Shown here: positions 1-12,674 of the stretch, piece after piece
Position numbering within the stretch: position 1 is the first letter of the stretch
How the letters are laid out: every line of letters starts with the position of its first letter
From: Pseudisothecium myosuroides
Taxonomy: Eukaryota > Streptophyta > Bryopsida > Hypnales > Lembophyllaceae
DNA: 64,000 nt
Direction: 5' to 3'
Assembly: GCA_951799445.1 (NCBI GenBank)
Contig: OX637291.1
Coordinates: forward strand, 8,310,501 to 8,374,500
Program-made: the position numbers and the translations under genes
The notes under the pieces: generated by a model
Databases searched by the model: none
What the model was told of the DNA's origin: nothing
Seen by the model: the letters and a program-made list of their open reading frames with translations, nothing else

Positions 1-90
1 ATAATACTGCTACCAAGCGTTTGCACATCAATGAAAGTTCCATCATATGTCATCAAATAATATGCCCAGTGTCTTATGGGAGTTAATTAA

Positions 91-1022
91 CCCCTAAAGG
101 ACCGGCATGCGTTTTTTGGCCGTATAGAAATTTTGGGCAGGTACGTGTGACTAGACATTTTCATATTTTAAGCTGAAATTTTAATAGAAGGTGGGGACGA
201 GGAATATCTTTCATATGCACCAAATTTCAGTACATTTGGAAATAGGAGTCAAAAGTTATAGCCAAATATGTTACTTTTTTTCGTAACTGGGCAGTCCGGG
301 CAGCAGAAAAAATTTGGCAAAAATTTGATATATTTTTTTTTAATAATTTTTTCTCATAGATTATATTTTTGTCTATCTAGGAAGCTTTGATTCATTTCAT
401 TTGGATTTGTTATGAGAAAGTTATGGACATTCTTGTTTTTCGGGCAGTTAGAGCATCTTCTTGAAAAAAATAACTTGTAGGATTCATTTCTGAATGCTAT
501 TTTTGCAATTTTTCAAAAAAAATAAATTCTCATGGTTTAGTTTACTTGCTAGAACAATCTCACCATTGGGATTATTGCATTTTAATTCCATCTAAAATAT
601 ATGAATATTTTAGATTTTCCTTCTATCTCGTACCTACTTCTACTTAATAATTTTTTTAGGAATGATATTTAAGTTTTTTTGAATATTTTTTTTTCCCTAG
701 ACTCTCAACTCAATTCTCCACTATAAAGATTTGAAGCACAAAACTCTGTAGTGCAAAAATTTTAAGTTAAAAATGTTCAAAGTCAAAAAATCCAGTCCCG
801 CAATGTGCTGAAATACTTGTTTTTTCCACTTTAAACGCAGATATCTTGCAATCTGTGCGGTCAAAAATTCTGAAATTTTTTCCACACATTCTCATACTAG
901 TTAGGTGCAAGATCCTACGGTTAGATGTGCAAAAAAAAAATTTCAAATTTTTTTACTCCTTGCTATAGAAATGGCAGTTTTGAGTGTTTTTTGGCAGAAA
1001 AAGGGCCTTGGGCCCTTAGGGG
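91..1022. mobile_element. TTAA-flanked piggyBac-like MITE, copy A
   Basis: The element starts CCCCTAAAGGACC and ends CCTTAGGGG, and is flanked by TTAA at 87-90 and 1023-1026. TTAA target duplication with CCC..GGG ends is the signature of piggyBac-type DNA transposons. It is AT-rich with no meaningful ORF, so it is non-autonomous. Its interior is homologous to 1168-2861: both share a long stretch around ttcatttcatttggatttg and the CACTTTAAACGC region. The superfamily is inferred from ends and target site only; no transposase is present in the window. Confidence 0.75.
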
Positions 1023-1167
1023 TTAATGGGAGTCATGGGGAATGGGGACCTTGTGACTAGAGTTGGAATCTAACATTATGAGTGCTTGGCATATGTTGTA
1101 TTAGAAGATTGTGACCCTTGGTGCCACTAGAAGTGAAGTGCTACAGAAACACTTTAGGTGAGCTTAA

Positions 1168-2861
1168 CCCCTAAAGGACTATTGTCCCTTCGGGGGACAA
1201 ATAGGATTTTGGGCAAGTACCTATGGGCTGAATTTTGCCATGACTTTTTGAAACTTTTTTTGAAGATAGAAAAATTGATAAGCTTTGTGGGAATGTAACT
1301 TTTTTCACAATCAATGCTTGTGAACAAAAGTTATAACCAAATAAGCTCAAAACAAGGGACAGGAGCAGGAAAAAAAAATTTGCAATTTTTTTTTCTCATA
1401 GATTATATTTTTGTCTATTTGAAAAGCTTTGATTCATTTCATTTGGATTTGTTATGAGAAAGTTATGGACATTCTTGTTTTTCGGGCAATTAGAGCATCT
1501 TTTTGAAAAAAATAACTTGTAGGATTCATTTCTGAAAGCAATTTTTGCAATTTAAAAAAAATAAAAAAATCATTGTTGAGTTTACTTGCTAGAAAAATCT
1601 CATTATTAGGATTAGTGCATTTTAATTCCATCTAAAAGATATTAATATTTTGGATTTTCCTTCTATCTTGTGCCTACTTCTACTTAACAATTTTTTTAAG
1701 AATGAAAATTAAGTTTTTTTGAAAAAAAAATCCCCCCTAAACTCTCAATTCAATTCTCCACTATAAAGATTTAAAGCTCAAAACTCTGTATTGCAAAAAA
1801 TTTAAGTTAAAAATGTTCAAAGTCCAAAAATCTAGACCCGCAATTTGCTGAAAAACTTGTTGTTTCCACTTTAACCCTTAACTACCTGAGTGACCATATA
1901 TGGTCGATCTGAAATTTCAGGCTCATTTTGGTATGGGCAGTTAAATTCGTTCGACCATTTTTTTTAAAAATCGGGCAGTTTTTAGGGTTAACTATTGAAA
2001 ATTTCATTTTTCATTGCAAAAGGTAAACATTTGATTTTTGAGAGGTCTTCAAAGCCATGTCCATTAGTGGAAGAGTAAAGCTTCCTAATTTTACTTCATT
2101 TCCCAATTTTTGCCAATTCACTTGATTTGAGATCTAAAAACTTGTACTTATCCATTTGCTTTGAAAATGGTCCCAATGGAAAGAGTAAATTTTTTTAATG
2201 ATTTTCACCATTGAAAATTTAAACATGCAAGTGTTGATTTGGAGTTATTTGTGATTTATACTTATAAAAAAAATTGCATTTCACCAATTGCAAGGTGGAT
2301 TGTGTAATAAGTTTGATAGCTTTTCATGTGAAATTAAGTTTTTTGAAAGTGCATTTTAGTGTGCTAACATTATTTGTAGTCATTCATGTCACTTCCCATC
2401 CCAAAAAACTTTTATATGCAAATTTCTAAAACATTGTGGGGAGGGCAGCATACTAAAAATAAAAAGCATACATTTCTCTTGTTATAATCTCACAACTCCT
2501 ATGCAATTTTGCACTCAAAATTGGTATGCATACTTATAATTAAGCTCTTTAAACATCTATACGAGTAGATTTTGAAAAAAATACAATTTGCTTCATTGGG
2601 GTTAACTATAAGCCCATGCTCTTTTTTCATAGTCAAAAAACACTTGAAAAGGCTTGGGCATTTAGGGGTTAAACGCAAATACCTTGCAATCCATGTGGTC
2701 AAAAATTATGAAATTTTGTCCACACTTTTTTATAATAGTTAGGTGTAAGATCCTACAGTTATATGCAGAAAAAAAACAATTTAATTTTTTTGTAACTCTT
2801 GCTATAGAAATGACAGTTTCCAGTGTTTTTGAGTAGAAAAAAGGCCTCTGTCCTTTAGGGG
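1168..2861. mobile_element. TTAA-flanked piggyBac-like MITE, copy B, with nested insertion
   Basis: Ends are CCCCTAAAGGAC and GTCCTTTAGGGG, with TTAA at 1164-1167 and 2862-2865. It is the same family as 91-1022. Copy B is longer only because a 794-bp TTAA-flanked element was inserted at 1875-2668. Removing that insert restores collinearity with copy A. There is no coding capacity. Confidence 0.78.
1875..2668. mobile_element. Nested TTAA-flanked element (different subfamily)
   Basis: The insert starts CCCTTAACTACC and ends GGGCATTTAGGGG, flanked by TTAA at 1871-1874 and 2669-2672. The corresponding empty site is visible at 831-834 in copy A, where CACTTTAAACGC is uninterrupted. This gives a direct before/after comparison of a TTAA insertion. 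Its right end matches the GGCATTTAGGGG end of the element at 41314-41950. Confidence 0.8.
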
Positions 2862-2865
2862 TTAA

Positions 2866-4738
2866 AAAAATAAGTGTCACTAAGGGGCACGACAATTGGA
2901 GAACCAAAAATGGCACTTATTGGTGTTTTTATAGTAATTTTGTAATGATATAGAGACCAAAAAATGGCCAATGGATGACAAAGAATCCTTTTATATAAGA
3001 CAAAAATACATACATTCATCCTTGGAATTTTGTGTGAAAAAAGAAGGTCTTGTATATAGTAGTTTGACCTCCAATTAATGCTTTTAGAATTTTTAAGCAA
3101 ATGATTCACATGTTGCCAAAAAATATGATTTCTAAAGTGATCAACTTTATGTTCAAAAGTTAAACCTAGAAAGATGGCCCCATGACCACTAATTTCAAGC
3201 CTCACTGTCCATCACTCTATTTGCTACTATTTTGCAATTAGATATAAAAGAAAAAATTTACATTTATTTTTTAGAAATGAAATCATATATCTTCTACAAG
3301 TCATAAAATTTTTAAATTTTTTGGAAAAAATATGAAATTATTGTGAATTTTATAACAAAAAATGAAGAAAATCCATATCAAATACAAAATATACTCAAAG
3401 AATTTAATTTTTTTACTATAGATGTATATTATAGTATATAAAATCATGGTATAAACCAAAGTTATTGAGCCATTTTAAAACTAAAAAATCAACAAATTAG
3501 TTATAGACCAAAGTTCATATTGCTATAAAATATTGAAATTCATAAATTTTTCAAAATTCCTAATTGGAGAAGAAACTACACTTGATAAGCTTCATTGCAT
3601 TAGTTGGGCTCAAATGCAAAAAATATCATTTTTATGGCTAAAATTCACACAAAAAATAAATAGCAAGAAATGGTTGAAATACACTATCAATGGCAAATTT
3701 TGTTAAAATGGAGATATTCCATAAGCCATTTGGGTGGATGCATGGTTTGGTGTCTCAATAATCATGTCACAATGTTGATTTCAGAGAGGGGTATATATTT
3801 CAAAGTAAATATCACACAAAATATTATAGTTCCTTATATTATTTTTGGATAAATAACATAAAAACTTGATTAAAAAACAACTATTATTTTTTTTGACAAC
3901 CAATGTCTATCAACATTGATTTATAGACTCTTAAAGATAAATGTATGGAATGTCAAAACAATTAATTTTTATACATATGGACTTTAATTAAAACATGAAC
4001 ACATAGAAATGGTTTATAGTGACTAATGTAAGAATAAATGAAAACATTTCTCATCTAAAAATGAATTCTTTGGTGCTAACATCATTGTATTTCATATAGT
4101 TATGGACTTTTATAGAGTAAAAATTAGATTCAATTTTTAGAGGTCAATTTCTTATGGATTTAATTTTTTTTAAATTTTTTTCTTTCCTTTGCGTAGTATA
4201 TTTGGAGTTCTAAGTGGGCATATTTAAAAAAAAACAAAAAAAAACACATGAAGGCTCAACCACTTATGATTGTTATGAAAGCTCTCTGTAGATGGTTAAT
4301 TTAATATTATGAAAGCTCTCTTTAGTGAATCAACTAGTGACAATATTGAGACACCAAAGCATGCATCCACCCATTTTCAGATTGACCGTGCGGTCTAAAC
4401 CATCCTGGACAAGTATAGATTTCACACCACGTGGTCTAAACTGTAAAAGTGCCAAAGTTGTGGAATGATTGCCATTTTAATGAAATTCCCCATCACTACA
4501 AAAGTGATCCGTGGATTAAGCATCTTCTTCTTTAGAAAATTCAATAATACCAATATGAGGGAATTTGCAATACTATTCACTGAAAATGTACTCAAGTAAC
4601 TTCCGAAAAACAAATTAGATGGAAATTTCTTTTTTCCATCCTACAATCTCAAGTGAAGTTCCAAACAAACACTTATTATAGGATCAAGTATAGGGGGAAA
4701 TTTTGAGCAAATTTTTGCTAAAAAGTGATGCAAAATTT
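2866..4738. other. Gene-free AT-rich stretch
   Basis: Very AT-rich sequence. The few ORFs are under 120 codons, with lysine/asparagine/isoleucine-rich composition expected from base composition alone. Only homopolymer-rich sequence is seen here. Confidence 0.6.
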
Positions 4739-4742
4739 TTAA

Positions 4743-5330
4743 CCCCTAAAGGACCAAATGACCAATGAACATATGCAAGTAATTTTCGGTAGGTGCGTAT
4801 TAAACGAATGTTCTTAAAAGTCATTTTTAACGAATGTTCTTAAAATTTTGACACAAGGTATAAACTCCATGTACTCGCTTAGTGAAAATATAATTTTTTT
4901 TTCTGATCGGGTGCCTGAATCAAAAGTTATTATGCCACTAATTTTTTGGTAGCTAGGACAGCATGTTCAAAACTCCTCTAATAATTCTGAAATTTGGCAG
5001 GTATGTAATTTACATGATGCAAGATGCAAATGTAAAAAAAGTAATAATCATGTATAGTATAATAATCTCACTTAAAAGGAGTTAAAGTCTGTTGTCCCTA
5101 TTGGGCAAGATTTGAAAAAAAACTTTTTCTTCTAACTTCAAATGTTATAATCTTTCAATTTGTGCGGTCAAAGTTTCCAAACAAAATTCCACACATTCCC
5201 ATTGTAGTCTAGTACAAATTTATATGGTTGAATTTTGAAAAACAACTTTTTTTTCATCTTTTTCTCATTGTCCTAAAAAATGGCAGTTTTTATTAATTTG
5301 TGTCCAAAATGTGCCTCGGTCCTTTAGGGG
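4743..5330. mobile_element. TTAA-flanked piggyBac-like MITE, copy C
   Basis: It starts CCCCTAAAGGACC and ends GGTCCTTTAGGGG, an inverted repeat of at least 13 bp, with TTAA at 4739-4742 and 5331-5334. It has no ORF. The interior is related to the element at 43935-44534 (shared blocks such as ttttcttctaacttcaaa and gcggtcaaa) more closely than to copies A and B. Confidence 0.78.
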
Positions 5331-5334
5331 TTAA

Positions 5335-7835
5335 TAGGGAATATTTGGCAAGATATCCTTCCTTTTCTAGTGGCTGAAATTGCAAACTGACACTACTCCG
5401 TACCAAACTTTGGAACGGTATCGCTCTATTTTAGGTGAATAAATAAACTTTCATCCATATATTGCACGTTTCATCCGTTTTTTGGATATAAATAGCTTCA
5501 TCGCTCCAGGGAAGATCGCTTTCTGCACTCCCTAAAATAAATGAAAAACAACCCTACCAATATTTTTCATCTATATTTGGAATAGCCAGTCTGAACCCCA
5601 AGTCGGCCCATTGGTGGTTTATTTATAGCAAGTGGCCCAATGTCTGAGGAGCAGACCGTCCCACACGGCACCCTGCCATCATTTTCTCCCTTCGAAACTT
5701 GAGCCGACCCTTAATTCTGGGCAAGTTATTCTCTGCTGTTTGAGGGGCAGGAACTAGTAAATCCTCCATTCGAAGTGGGACCAGCAGGGTGAATTTTGTG
5801 TTTTTCAAGGGTAAAAATAAAAAAAAGCCCACTAGTTTGAGCCGTGTCTAGGGTATGTTTTAGACCTCTCCTAGCTAATTTGGAGCCTCTGATTGCAAAT
5901 ATGAATTCAGAATTTGCAAGAAAATTCATAAGTGGCAAATAAAAAATTCCTGCGTTTTCCCCAAGGGTAAATTTCGGCCAATAGGGCCCACTTCAAATGG
6001 AGGATTTAGTGTCCTCCGTTTGAGGGGGCCCTGAGTTCCAGGCAGGGAGAACTAAACTGACCCCACTGTCTCACACTCTCACTATCTGTGTCCTTTTTTC
6101 ATCCCTGCCCGTGGGATTGTGGGAAGCATTGGAACTTATTATTCCCTATGTCCCACTAAAAAACTCCAAATCAAGCACAATTCTTGTCCCACTAAAAAGC
6201 TCCGTTTTATGATTTCGACCATTGAGTAAGCGTTGGCTGTGTTGAACGACCTCGTGGGGGCAAGTCAAAAGATCAGAGATCACTCTTCACCTAGAAAATT
6301 TAACATTGCACATATGAGGCACCTTATACTTCAGTGTTGTGTTTCCTTAGACAATAGTGTTGATGATGGGTTAGGTGACCACTTCGGCGCTATGAAAATT
6401 TGTTCATGAAATGGGCTGGATTTCTTTCTTGCGGATATTTAGGTTGGGATAGGTGTTCTTAGAATCCCATTGTTGCCACCAACCTTTAAATCATCAAGAA
6501 TGACGGAGCTGGCAGCATTTACAAATTATGTTCAAATATGATACGTTCTGCATGGATTTTAGGTGCCTAAACGATGGTGCCTAAGCTAGAGATTTTGCAT
6601 AGATCTAAAGGATGGTTTGCTAGTTTTTGAATGCATGTATCACTGGCTCAAAGACTAAAAATATAGTTAATCCCTCATCACTAGTAGAAAATGTTGTCCG
6701 AAACAACAAAAAAAAAACAATTGGTTGTTGTTTCAGGTAGTGGCGGACATTATTTGACAAATTCAACAGATTTCTGTAAAGGCTTGAATAGATGATGTCA
6801 ATGTTCTGTTGATTTGGGTATTGAATACTGTTGATTAGTGTTATAAATGTAAAGTCACCACTGATGGCATTGGTGTAGCATATGAAATGACATGGTCATT
6901 TAATTTAATGCACATGAAGGCTGAACCTATTATTCTAGAGTCCATCATGCAACTTCAAATGCCTCAGCTAGTAGATACATTTGATCACCTTCCCACCTGC
7001 ATAGTGCAATTTTAAGGGCTGGCATACTTACACACATCAATTTGCAACTTTTTCTTTTCTCTTGAACATTAGTACTGCAGATATATGCATGTATGTGCTG
7101 GGTTCTTACCTTTCCCTTCAATTTCAAGACATGTGAAGTTCTCTTCTCTCACACTAATTCACTATCACTAAAGATTCATTCATCCCTAAACTCAGTTTGT
7201 CATTTTATAACATTCCTTTCATGTTTGCCATCTTATATCTATACTTCACTACCAGCTCATGTTTTCCATTGACAAAAACCTGTACAGTTTGCTAAGTACC
7301 TCATAATGGATGCAAAGAAGCCATGCCATTAATAAATTCAAAGCCCTTCGCATTTACACTTCTGAGTTGAAACTGCTAATGCACAATAAGCTGAGGTTGG
7401 CTTCTACATTGCTGAATACACAGCCTTCTACATGCAGCACATGCAAAGACATAAGGTACAGTTTGAAGAGAATAAATCAGAAGCAATCTTCCAAAATTAA
7501 ATCTGCCTAGTCTTCATGCACCTTCTAACATCTCTTGGGACATTGTTCATGTCTGTATGGAAACACTACCCTCTGTACCTACAATGTTATGTGGCCATGA
7601 GAGATTCAAATCAGTCACTTCCATTTCCACAAGATGTGGCCATAATAGATACAAATACTCACTCTGATTTCCACATGTGCAACTCAAGCATCATCTTCAG
7701 AGGACTCACCAACATCTCAGGCAAATACCACTGGTGTTTCTTCAACACCCTCGCCAAGTACTTCATTCATGCGAATGTTCCTACATGTAGGAAGAGGGTC
7801 TTGATTTGTCTCTGCAAGTACAGTTGGAGCACAAA
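5335..7835. other. Gene-free flank with a small inverted repeat
   Basis: No convincing gene. Arms of about 25 bp around 5755-5782 (taaatcctccattcgaagtg) and 5986-6013 are inverted copies with few mismatches. A 13-bp CACTAGTAGAAAA sequence at 6679-6691 matches the end of the hairpin MITE at 55407 but has no partner end nearby. ORFs of up to 115 codons near 7300-7860 show no recognisable similarity. Confidence 0.5.
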
Positions 7836-8880
7836 CACTACAAGAAAAGGGGGGGTAAAGTGACTGCAGAAAATGACTGATTTGTGACTCTGATTAGTCA
7901 TTTTCCCGGCATGTGACTTTCAGGTGACTGAAAACTCATCAGTTGTGAAAAAGTCAAATATATTGGCCTAAAATCTACGTTTTTTGCAGACTTAGGGAAA
8001 ACTATTATCACCATCTTTTTCTTTCTGGGTGGGAGATGGATGATAAAGATTGAGGTGGAAAGTGGGAAGGAAGACAATGTGACGTGGACAGCCACGCGTC
8101 CAGTCACGCTGCAGTCGCGACTGAGTTGCGTCGGACCCATGATAAATCTGACGTGGACAGACACGTGGTGGGCCGCTACTGGCGCGTACCAGTTTCGTAG
8201 GACCCCTAAAAAATCTGACGTGGACAGCAATGTGGGGTGAGGGTCACAGTTGCCTCGGAGTCGCGACAAAGTCGTGCGACAGTGACCAACTAGTCACAAG
8301 TGAGCACTACTCGAAGTCATTTCAAAGTGACACTGCTATTGTGGGAACGACGCGACAGGGACGCGTGAGTCATTCCAGAGTCGTGACCCAATTACAATGA
8401 AGTTACTGCGGTGGACGGCGTTGCCACTTTCATAACTGCATGAGTCACTCTGAAGTCGCGTCCTAGTGAAGTTTCATGCCATTAGAACTAGTCACCTACA
8501 ACGACTAGGTGTAGCATTCTAGTCTCACGGGAGTGGCGACTGTGTTGTGCAAGTGACAGCGTCTCACGAACACGCTATGAAACATCACGACGGCGATCAA
8601 TGAGCCCTTCCAACTGAGCATGAATTAGGGACTGTGGACGCCCTCATTCAACAGAGACTGTAACTGCACTCCCACATTGCTTCACGGAGAGACAGCAGAC
8701 ATTGACGAAAGTCACAAAACTGAACAGGGAAAGCATTCAACGTCAGACAGTTCATGCGAAGGAGACAGTTCTGCATTTCTCAAAAGAGAACAATTCGCTG
8801 GCTCTCAGCACTTACAAAGACTACGTGTTCATGACGCCATGCTCTGTACCCTGATCTATGACGTCACCCAGCCTTCAGTG
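7836..8880. repeat. Left CACTA terminal and subterminal repeat region
   Basis: Directly inside the terminal inverted repeat are many short GTGACT / AGTCAC / AGTCGC motifs in both orientations. TGACGTGGACA occurs at 8080-8090, 8149-8159 and 8216-8226, the last two within a ~67-bp direct repeat. The same 11-mer recurs near the right end at 39276-39286. In CACTA elements such subterminal repeats are binding sites for the TNPA protein; the role here is inferred. Confidence 0.7.
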
Positions 8881-8884
8881 CCTT

Positions 8885-9163
8885 TCACGTGCTAAACTTC
8901 ATCTGCTTGCCGTGCCACAGTACGGCACTCCCCAGCGCATGTTCTATAAGTATCATGTCGGGGTCTGATGGCGGGATCATCAGCGGAACTCCAGGATGCA
9001 AAATTGCAAAGACGTCGACCCTAACATAGGGCTCCGGAATATCCTTCAAGTGAAATGTCTGCTGACCAGGCAGTCCACTGACATTGCCCTTCGCCACTTT
9101 CTGCCGCACCGCTCGAGGGTTGTAGAGGAAGACTTCGTCGCCGATATGAAACTGCTGCAACCG
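8885..9163 (-). CDS. DUF8039-like C-terminal exon of CACTA TNPA-like protein
   Basis: On the - strand an acceptor-like ...ggttgcag at about 9164 opens an exon of about 90 codons ending in TGA at 8885-8887. It reads QFHIGDEVFLYN, then a segment with VAKGNVSG, VRVDVFAILHPGVPLM and ALGSAVLW. This order (VA-x-G-x-V, then V-x-V-D, then P-x-x-P, then A-L/V-G-x-x-V-x-W) resembles the DUF8039 domain that often closes plant CACTA ORF1 proteins. The family call is from recall of the pattern. It lies downstream of the FCP1-like region on the same strand, but how it is spliced to it is unclear. Confidence 0.5.
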   Translation of the reverse strand, partial: RLQQFHIGDEVFLYNPRAVRQKVAKGNVSGLPGQQTFHLKDIPEPYVRVDVFAILHPGVPLMIPPSDPDMILIEHALGSAVLWHGKQMKFST

Positions 9164-9513
9164 GGAGGTCCAGTACTTATTAAAATGGTAATACCGCTTT
9201 CAAACATATATTTTGACAGAGGTTTAGGGTCTGCGCTGCAACACTTCCCCGACGTGTGAAGTGAGAAAAAAATGACCTACTGGGTGTGTGGTGAAAGTCG
9301 ACTGACACGCGACTGGTAAACAACTCACACGCGGCTTACTGGCTACTGATATGCGACTTCCTTGCATCTCAAACCTCTGCGCATTACTGAAAGGGCACTT
9401 CATTGCTACTTCCTCACAACTTTAACAACACTCTCGCGCCACTGTCCACAGACTCCGAAGCCAGAAAACACCAAGCCTACTGTGCCAAAACTGGGTTCAC
9501 GAAAAGCACCTTT

Positions 9514-11581
9514 TTAGACCACGCATCGCGCTTCGGCGCCGTCCCCGCAGTCCCCGCCGCCGCCTTGGCCCTCGACTCCCGCGGCTGCTGCTGTTTCGCC
9601 TGCACGAGCACAACATAGCAGTTAGTGAAGCGAGAGAAGGGAAGGTGAGGGGACATGTTCCGCCAATGCAACCACGAAGGTCGCTAGTCCCCTCACCTTC
9701 CATGACGTCAAGAAACTCGTATGTGGAATCACGACGGCGTTTGGAATTCATGTCATGAGCGGATTCCGAAGCTAGTAATGGGTGCTTTGAACGAAAGGAT
9801 CCCACGTCTGGGCATTTGTGGAATGACTCCAGAAGCGGCCACAAGTCGCACTTCAGGTAGTCCTTGTCCTCAGCCAATGTCGACAGTTCCGTCACATAGA
9901 ACGGAGAGTTCACGACCACATTCGCTGGGGGATTGCACGCTACCCTACAGAGTTTACTATCTACAATCACTGTGTTGTGGGCGGTAAATTGAGGCCACTG
10001 TGCATACACTCGTTCCAATTTTTTCCCCCACGATGCCTCTGTGCCATCTCCCCCGTCCCAGAACTCACACTGTTTACCTGACCACAAAAAGAGAGGGAGA
10101 AAATTTGGACCCCCGAAGGAACCAGCCATTATGGTTGGAACTACGTCCTCCATGAAAGACGTGCTCTTGCTGCCCCAAAAGCCCACTGCAAAGTGCACAA
10201 AACATCTGGAAAGAAATGGCTTAAGCCACGGCCTCAACACTACTCTCCGCAGGTTAGTCTTCATTGAAGGCCTTATTTTGCTGTTCGGGTTGGCTTCAGC
10301 AAGCAAACTACAGTCCAGTAAGGTTCCCTGCACATTGAATATTACCAGTTTATCCCTCCCCCGAGTACTCCCTGCCGCCCCAACAACATCCGTCATTCCA
10401 GGCCTCCCTCTTGTGAACATGTTCTGAGGCACCCCGGTGGCAGCGTGTACCTTGACAGGAGATTTTGGAGGTTTCTTCGACTTCTTCGGAGACGCCTCCA
10501 CTTCCACGGGACTCGCAGGGATGGCCGGGGCTATGGCGCGAGTCTCGCGCATGACTGGAGAACGCCGTTCTGCCCTTCTTGGCTCTTCCACTGCGCCGTG
10601 GGCGGGCGTACCTCCTGCTCCCTCCGCCACCGCTTCTTCTCCCTCTGTCGTCGCTTCCACAGTTGCAGTCGTCGCTTCCACAGTCGGGGGCGGCGCTTGG
10701 ACAGCCTCGGTCGGCGCAGGGACAGTCAGAGCCGCAGTCTGAACCTCCTCGGATGCAGCTTCAACTCCCTCGGCCAGAGCTCCTCCTCCAATGGTTGAGA
10801 CTTCTCCTCCAGCAGCGGCACCTCCTCCTGCCGAATCCCCACCCTCTCCTCCCTGGGGCGCATCGTCTCCGGAATTGCCGTGTTTTGTCACGACATCCGT
10901 TGGCGTCTCCATTTCCTCATCATACGGAGTCTTCTCGGGCTCCGTGGGTCCAGATGCCTCCAAGGACGCGCCGTCATGCGCCACGTCGGGCGATCTCTCG
11001 CTCTGTGCTGCTGATGCCAAGTCGCCAGAAACTCCCGTGCCTCCCGCATCATCCGCCACGCTCTGTTCAAGAACCCCGGGACTTGACGGGGTCACGTACG
11101 GGTCGTTGACAGTGGGCTCGCTGGGGGTTGAAGATTTCCGCCCCAATCGCGCGTCTGGCGCGGGGTCTTTTCCCCTGCTTGCCACCTTCTACTTCCTAGG
11201 CGCTTCCGGAGATGTACTTCGTGGATGTGGCAGAGCTGGCAGATCCTCCTCTGATAGGGTCAATTGCGCTGCGGTCGCTGTGATCTCCGCTGCGTGCGCC
11301 AGCTGATTTCGGCGTCGCTTCTTATTCTTTGACGATCGTCGACTCGACGGCTCATGCGTTTCCAACGCCGACTTCGAAGCAGATGGGCTCGCGTCGTCGG
11401 CAATGGCAGACCGACTCATGAAGGACGCGAACATGGAGCGCAGGTCCTCGATTGCAGAGGATTGCTTGTCGGCTGTCTTCTGGAAGGCATCAAACCTCCA
11501 TTCCACGTCCTGCTTCCAGCTTGAGAGGGTCGAGGCTGTCACGATCTCCCCTGCAGCGCCACTCTGTTGTCCAACACACAT
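9514..11581 (-). pseudogene. FCP1/NIF-like pseudo-phosphatase region of the CACTA TNPA-like gene
   Basis: A long - strand frame begins with a coiled-coil-like stretch (WKQDVEWRFDAFQ, IEDLRSMFASFMS). A long Ala/Glu/Thr/Pro-rich linker follows, then about 190 residues resembling the FCP1/NLI-interacting-factor phosphatase fold: LVIFNVQGTLLD, VVLRPWLKPFLSRCF, FAVGFWGSKS, NTVIVDSKLCR. In active FCP1-like enzymes motif I is DxDxT/V and a later motif is DD. Here motif I is NVQGT and the later motif VDSKL, so both catalytic aspartates are lost. An in-frame TAG at 11189-11191 splits the frame, which continues on both sides. A donor (GAAG/GTGAGG, about 9696) and an acceptor (gtgcag, about 9600) suggest a last exon ending in TAA at 9514. 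It may be a domain captured by the transposon. Confidence 0.55.
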
Positions 11582-11649
11582 TCACGTACGCATTGGAAGT
11601 CAATGAATTCATCGTCCTACCGTCTTTGCTGGGGCTTCACGGTTTACGA

Positions 11650-12179
11650 TAGCCATGACTAGTGCGTAACTACATGACTTCTCTGCGACTTTCACTCGAC
11701 TGTTTCAAGACTGAAAAGTTACTTCTGCGGAACTTCACGGTGACTCAATGGCAACTGGGTGCTACTCCTGCTCTACTGCGTGACTACTGTGCACCACTAC
11801 CCCGAAATCACAGCATCCCGCCATATTCTTTTCAAAAAGGTATAGCCCCCGTACCGGAATCTCATACGCTAACCTTGAGAATACGCAAATGATCCCACCC
11901 TAAACAAGACAAGGAGAACTCACCGGCAAGTATTTTCTCCGTTTAAGCAAACATAATCCCACCCTAAATTACAGTGAGAACTCACCGTCCCTGACCCGCC
12001 GTGACATGCACTTAGTGGGATTTCGGAAGTGACCCTCGGGCTGCTCAAGCGTCCTTCACTCTGCGTCAGGAAGGCACAACACAAGTCACACTCAAGGTCA
12101 TGACTACGACGATCAGAAAGCCCTCACTCTTGCAGGAGAAGACAAGGCATTGCAAAGGGACGGAGGCCACAACACTGGG
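11650..12179. other. Intron-like spacer with CACTA subterminal-type motifs
   Basis: No coding signal is seen. GTGACT / AGTCAC motifs like those at the element ends are scattered here. It lies between the Transposase_24 exon (donor at about 12206) and the coiled-coil/FCP1-like exon, so it is probably an intron of the - strand gene. Confidence 0.45.
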
Positions 12180-12206
12180 TTAGACTATGACGGCCCAAAT
12201 ACTTAC

Positions 12207-12674
12207 CACTTGCGGTTGCTTAGCAGGTTTTACTTTCTTCACCCCCTGCCCTCCAGTACCAACACATTGCCGGGCAACAGACTTCAACGCTGCCTTCCGC
12301 CGTTGCGCAGGCGTGTCCCAATACGCCATGAGGCGATCCCACTGGTCCTCATCTATCCGAACTGGGCAACTGTGATTGCCATGATCAAACCGGTACTTCA
12401 GCCGGGACCGCTCCGACTTCATGTACCGCGTGATGGCCGCCCGATATCCAATCATGCTCAGTGGATTTCCAACATACTGGAACTCGTTGTCCAGAGCGTC
12501 TCTGAGGCGCTGCATAGCCTGAGGCTTCTGCTTCCTCCAGTCGATGACGCTCATGTCCAGAATTTTAGGAACAAAATTGCGGACAGCCTCGTCCCAGGCG
12601 TTTTTACCCTCCCCCGTCTGGTCAATGTCTCCATTTTCCAGGACCTCGACGCGAGCAGCTTTAGGACCGCCTTG
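12207..12674 (-). pseudogene. Transposase_24 (Ptta/En/Spm TNPA) exon, cut by the retrotransposon
   Basis: The - strand frame shows NAWDEAVRNFVPKIL, WRKQKPQAMQRLRDAL, AITRYMKSERSRLKYRF and then CPVRIDEDQWDRLMAYW followed by a basic segment ending VGTGGQGVKK. The P-x-x-V/I-x-x-x-x-W-x-x-L-x-x-x-W pattern followed by S/R-x-x-A/N..K and a G-G motif is that of Transposase_24 in plant CACTA TNPA proteins. The exon ends with a good donor (CAAGTG/GTAAGT, 12207/12206). Its upstream side is interrupted by LTR sequence from 12675; the missing 5' part resumes at 30450 on the far side of the retrotransposon. Confidence 0.68.
12670..12674. repeat. Target-site duplication CCTTG (left)
   Basis: CCTTG directly precedes the TGTGAGCTCC start of the left LTR and is repeated at 30445-30449 directly after the right LTR. 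Five bp is the usual duplication for Ty3/gypsy integrases. Confidence 0.9.

Noticed and set aside
6679..7848. A small CACTA element from CACTAGTAGAAAA (6679) to the next CACTA end
   Set aside because: The sequence at 7836 is in the same orientation, not inverted, so it cannot be the partner end.
10041..11306. Plus-strand ORFs of 100-176 codons opposite the FCP1-like region
   Set aside because: They are shadows of the GC-rich - strand coding frame, with compositionally biased peptides.
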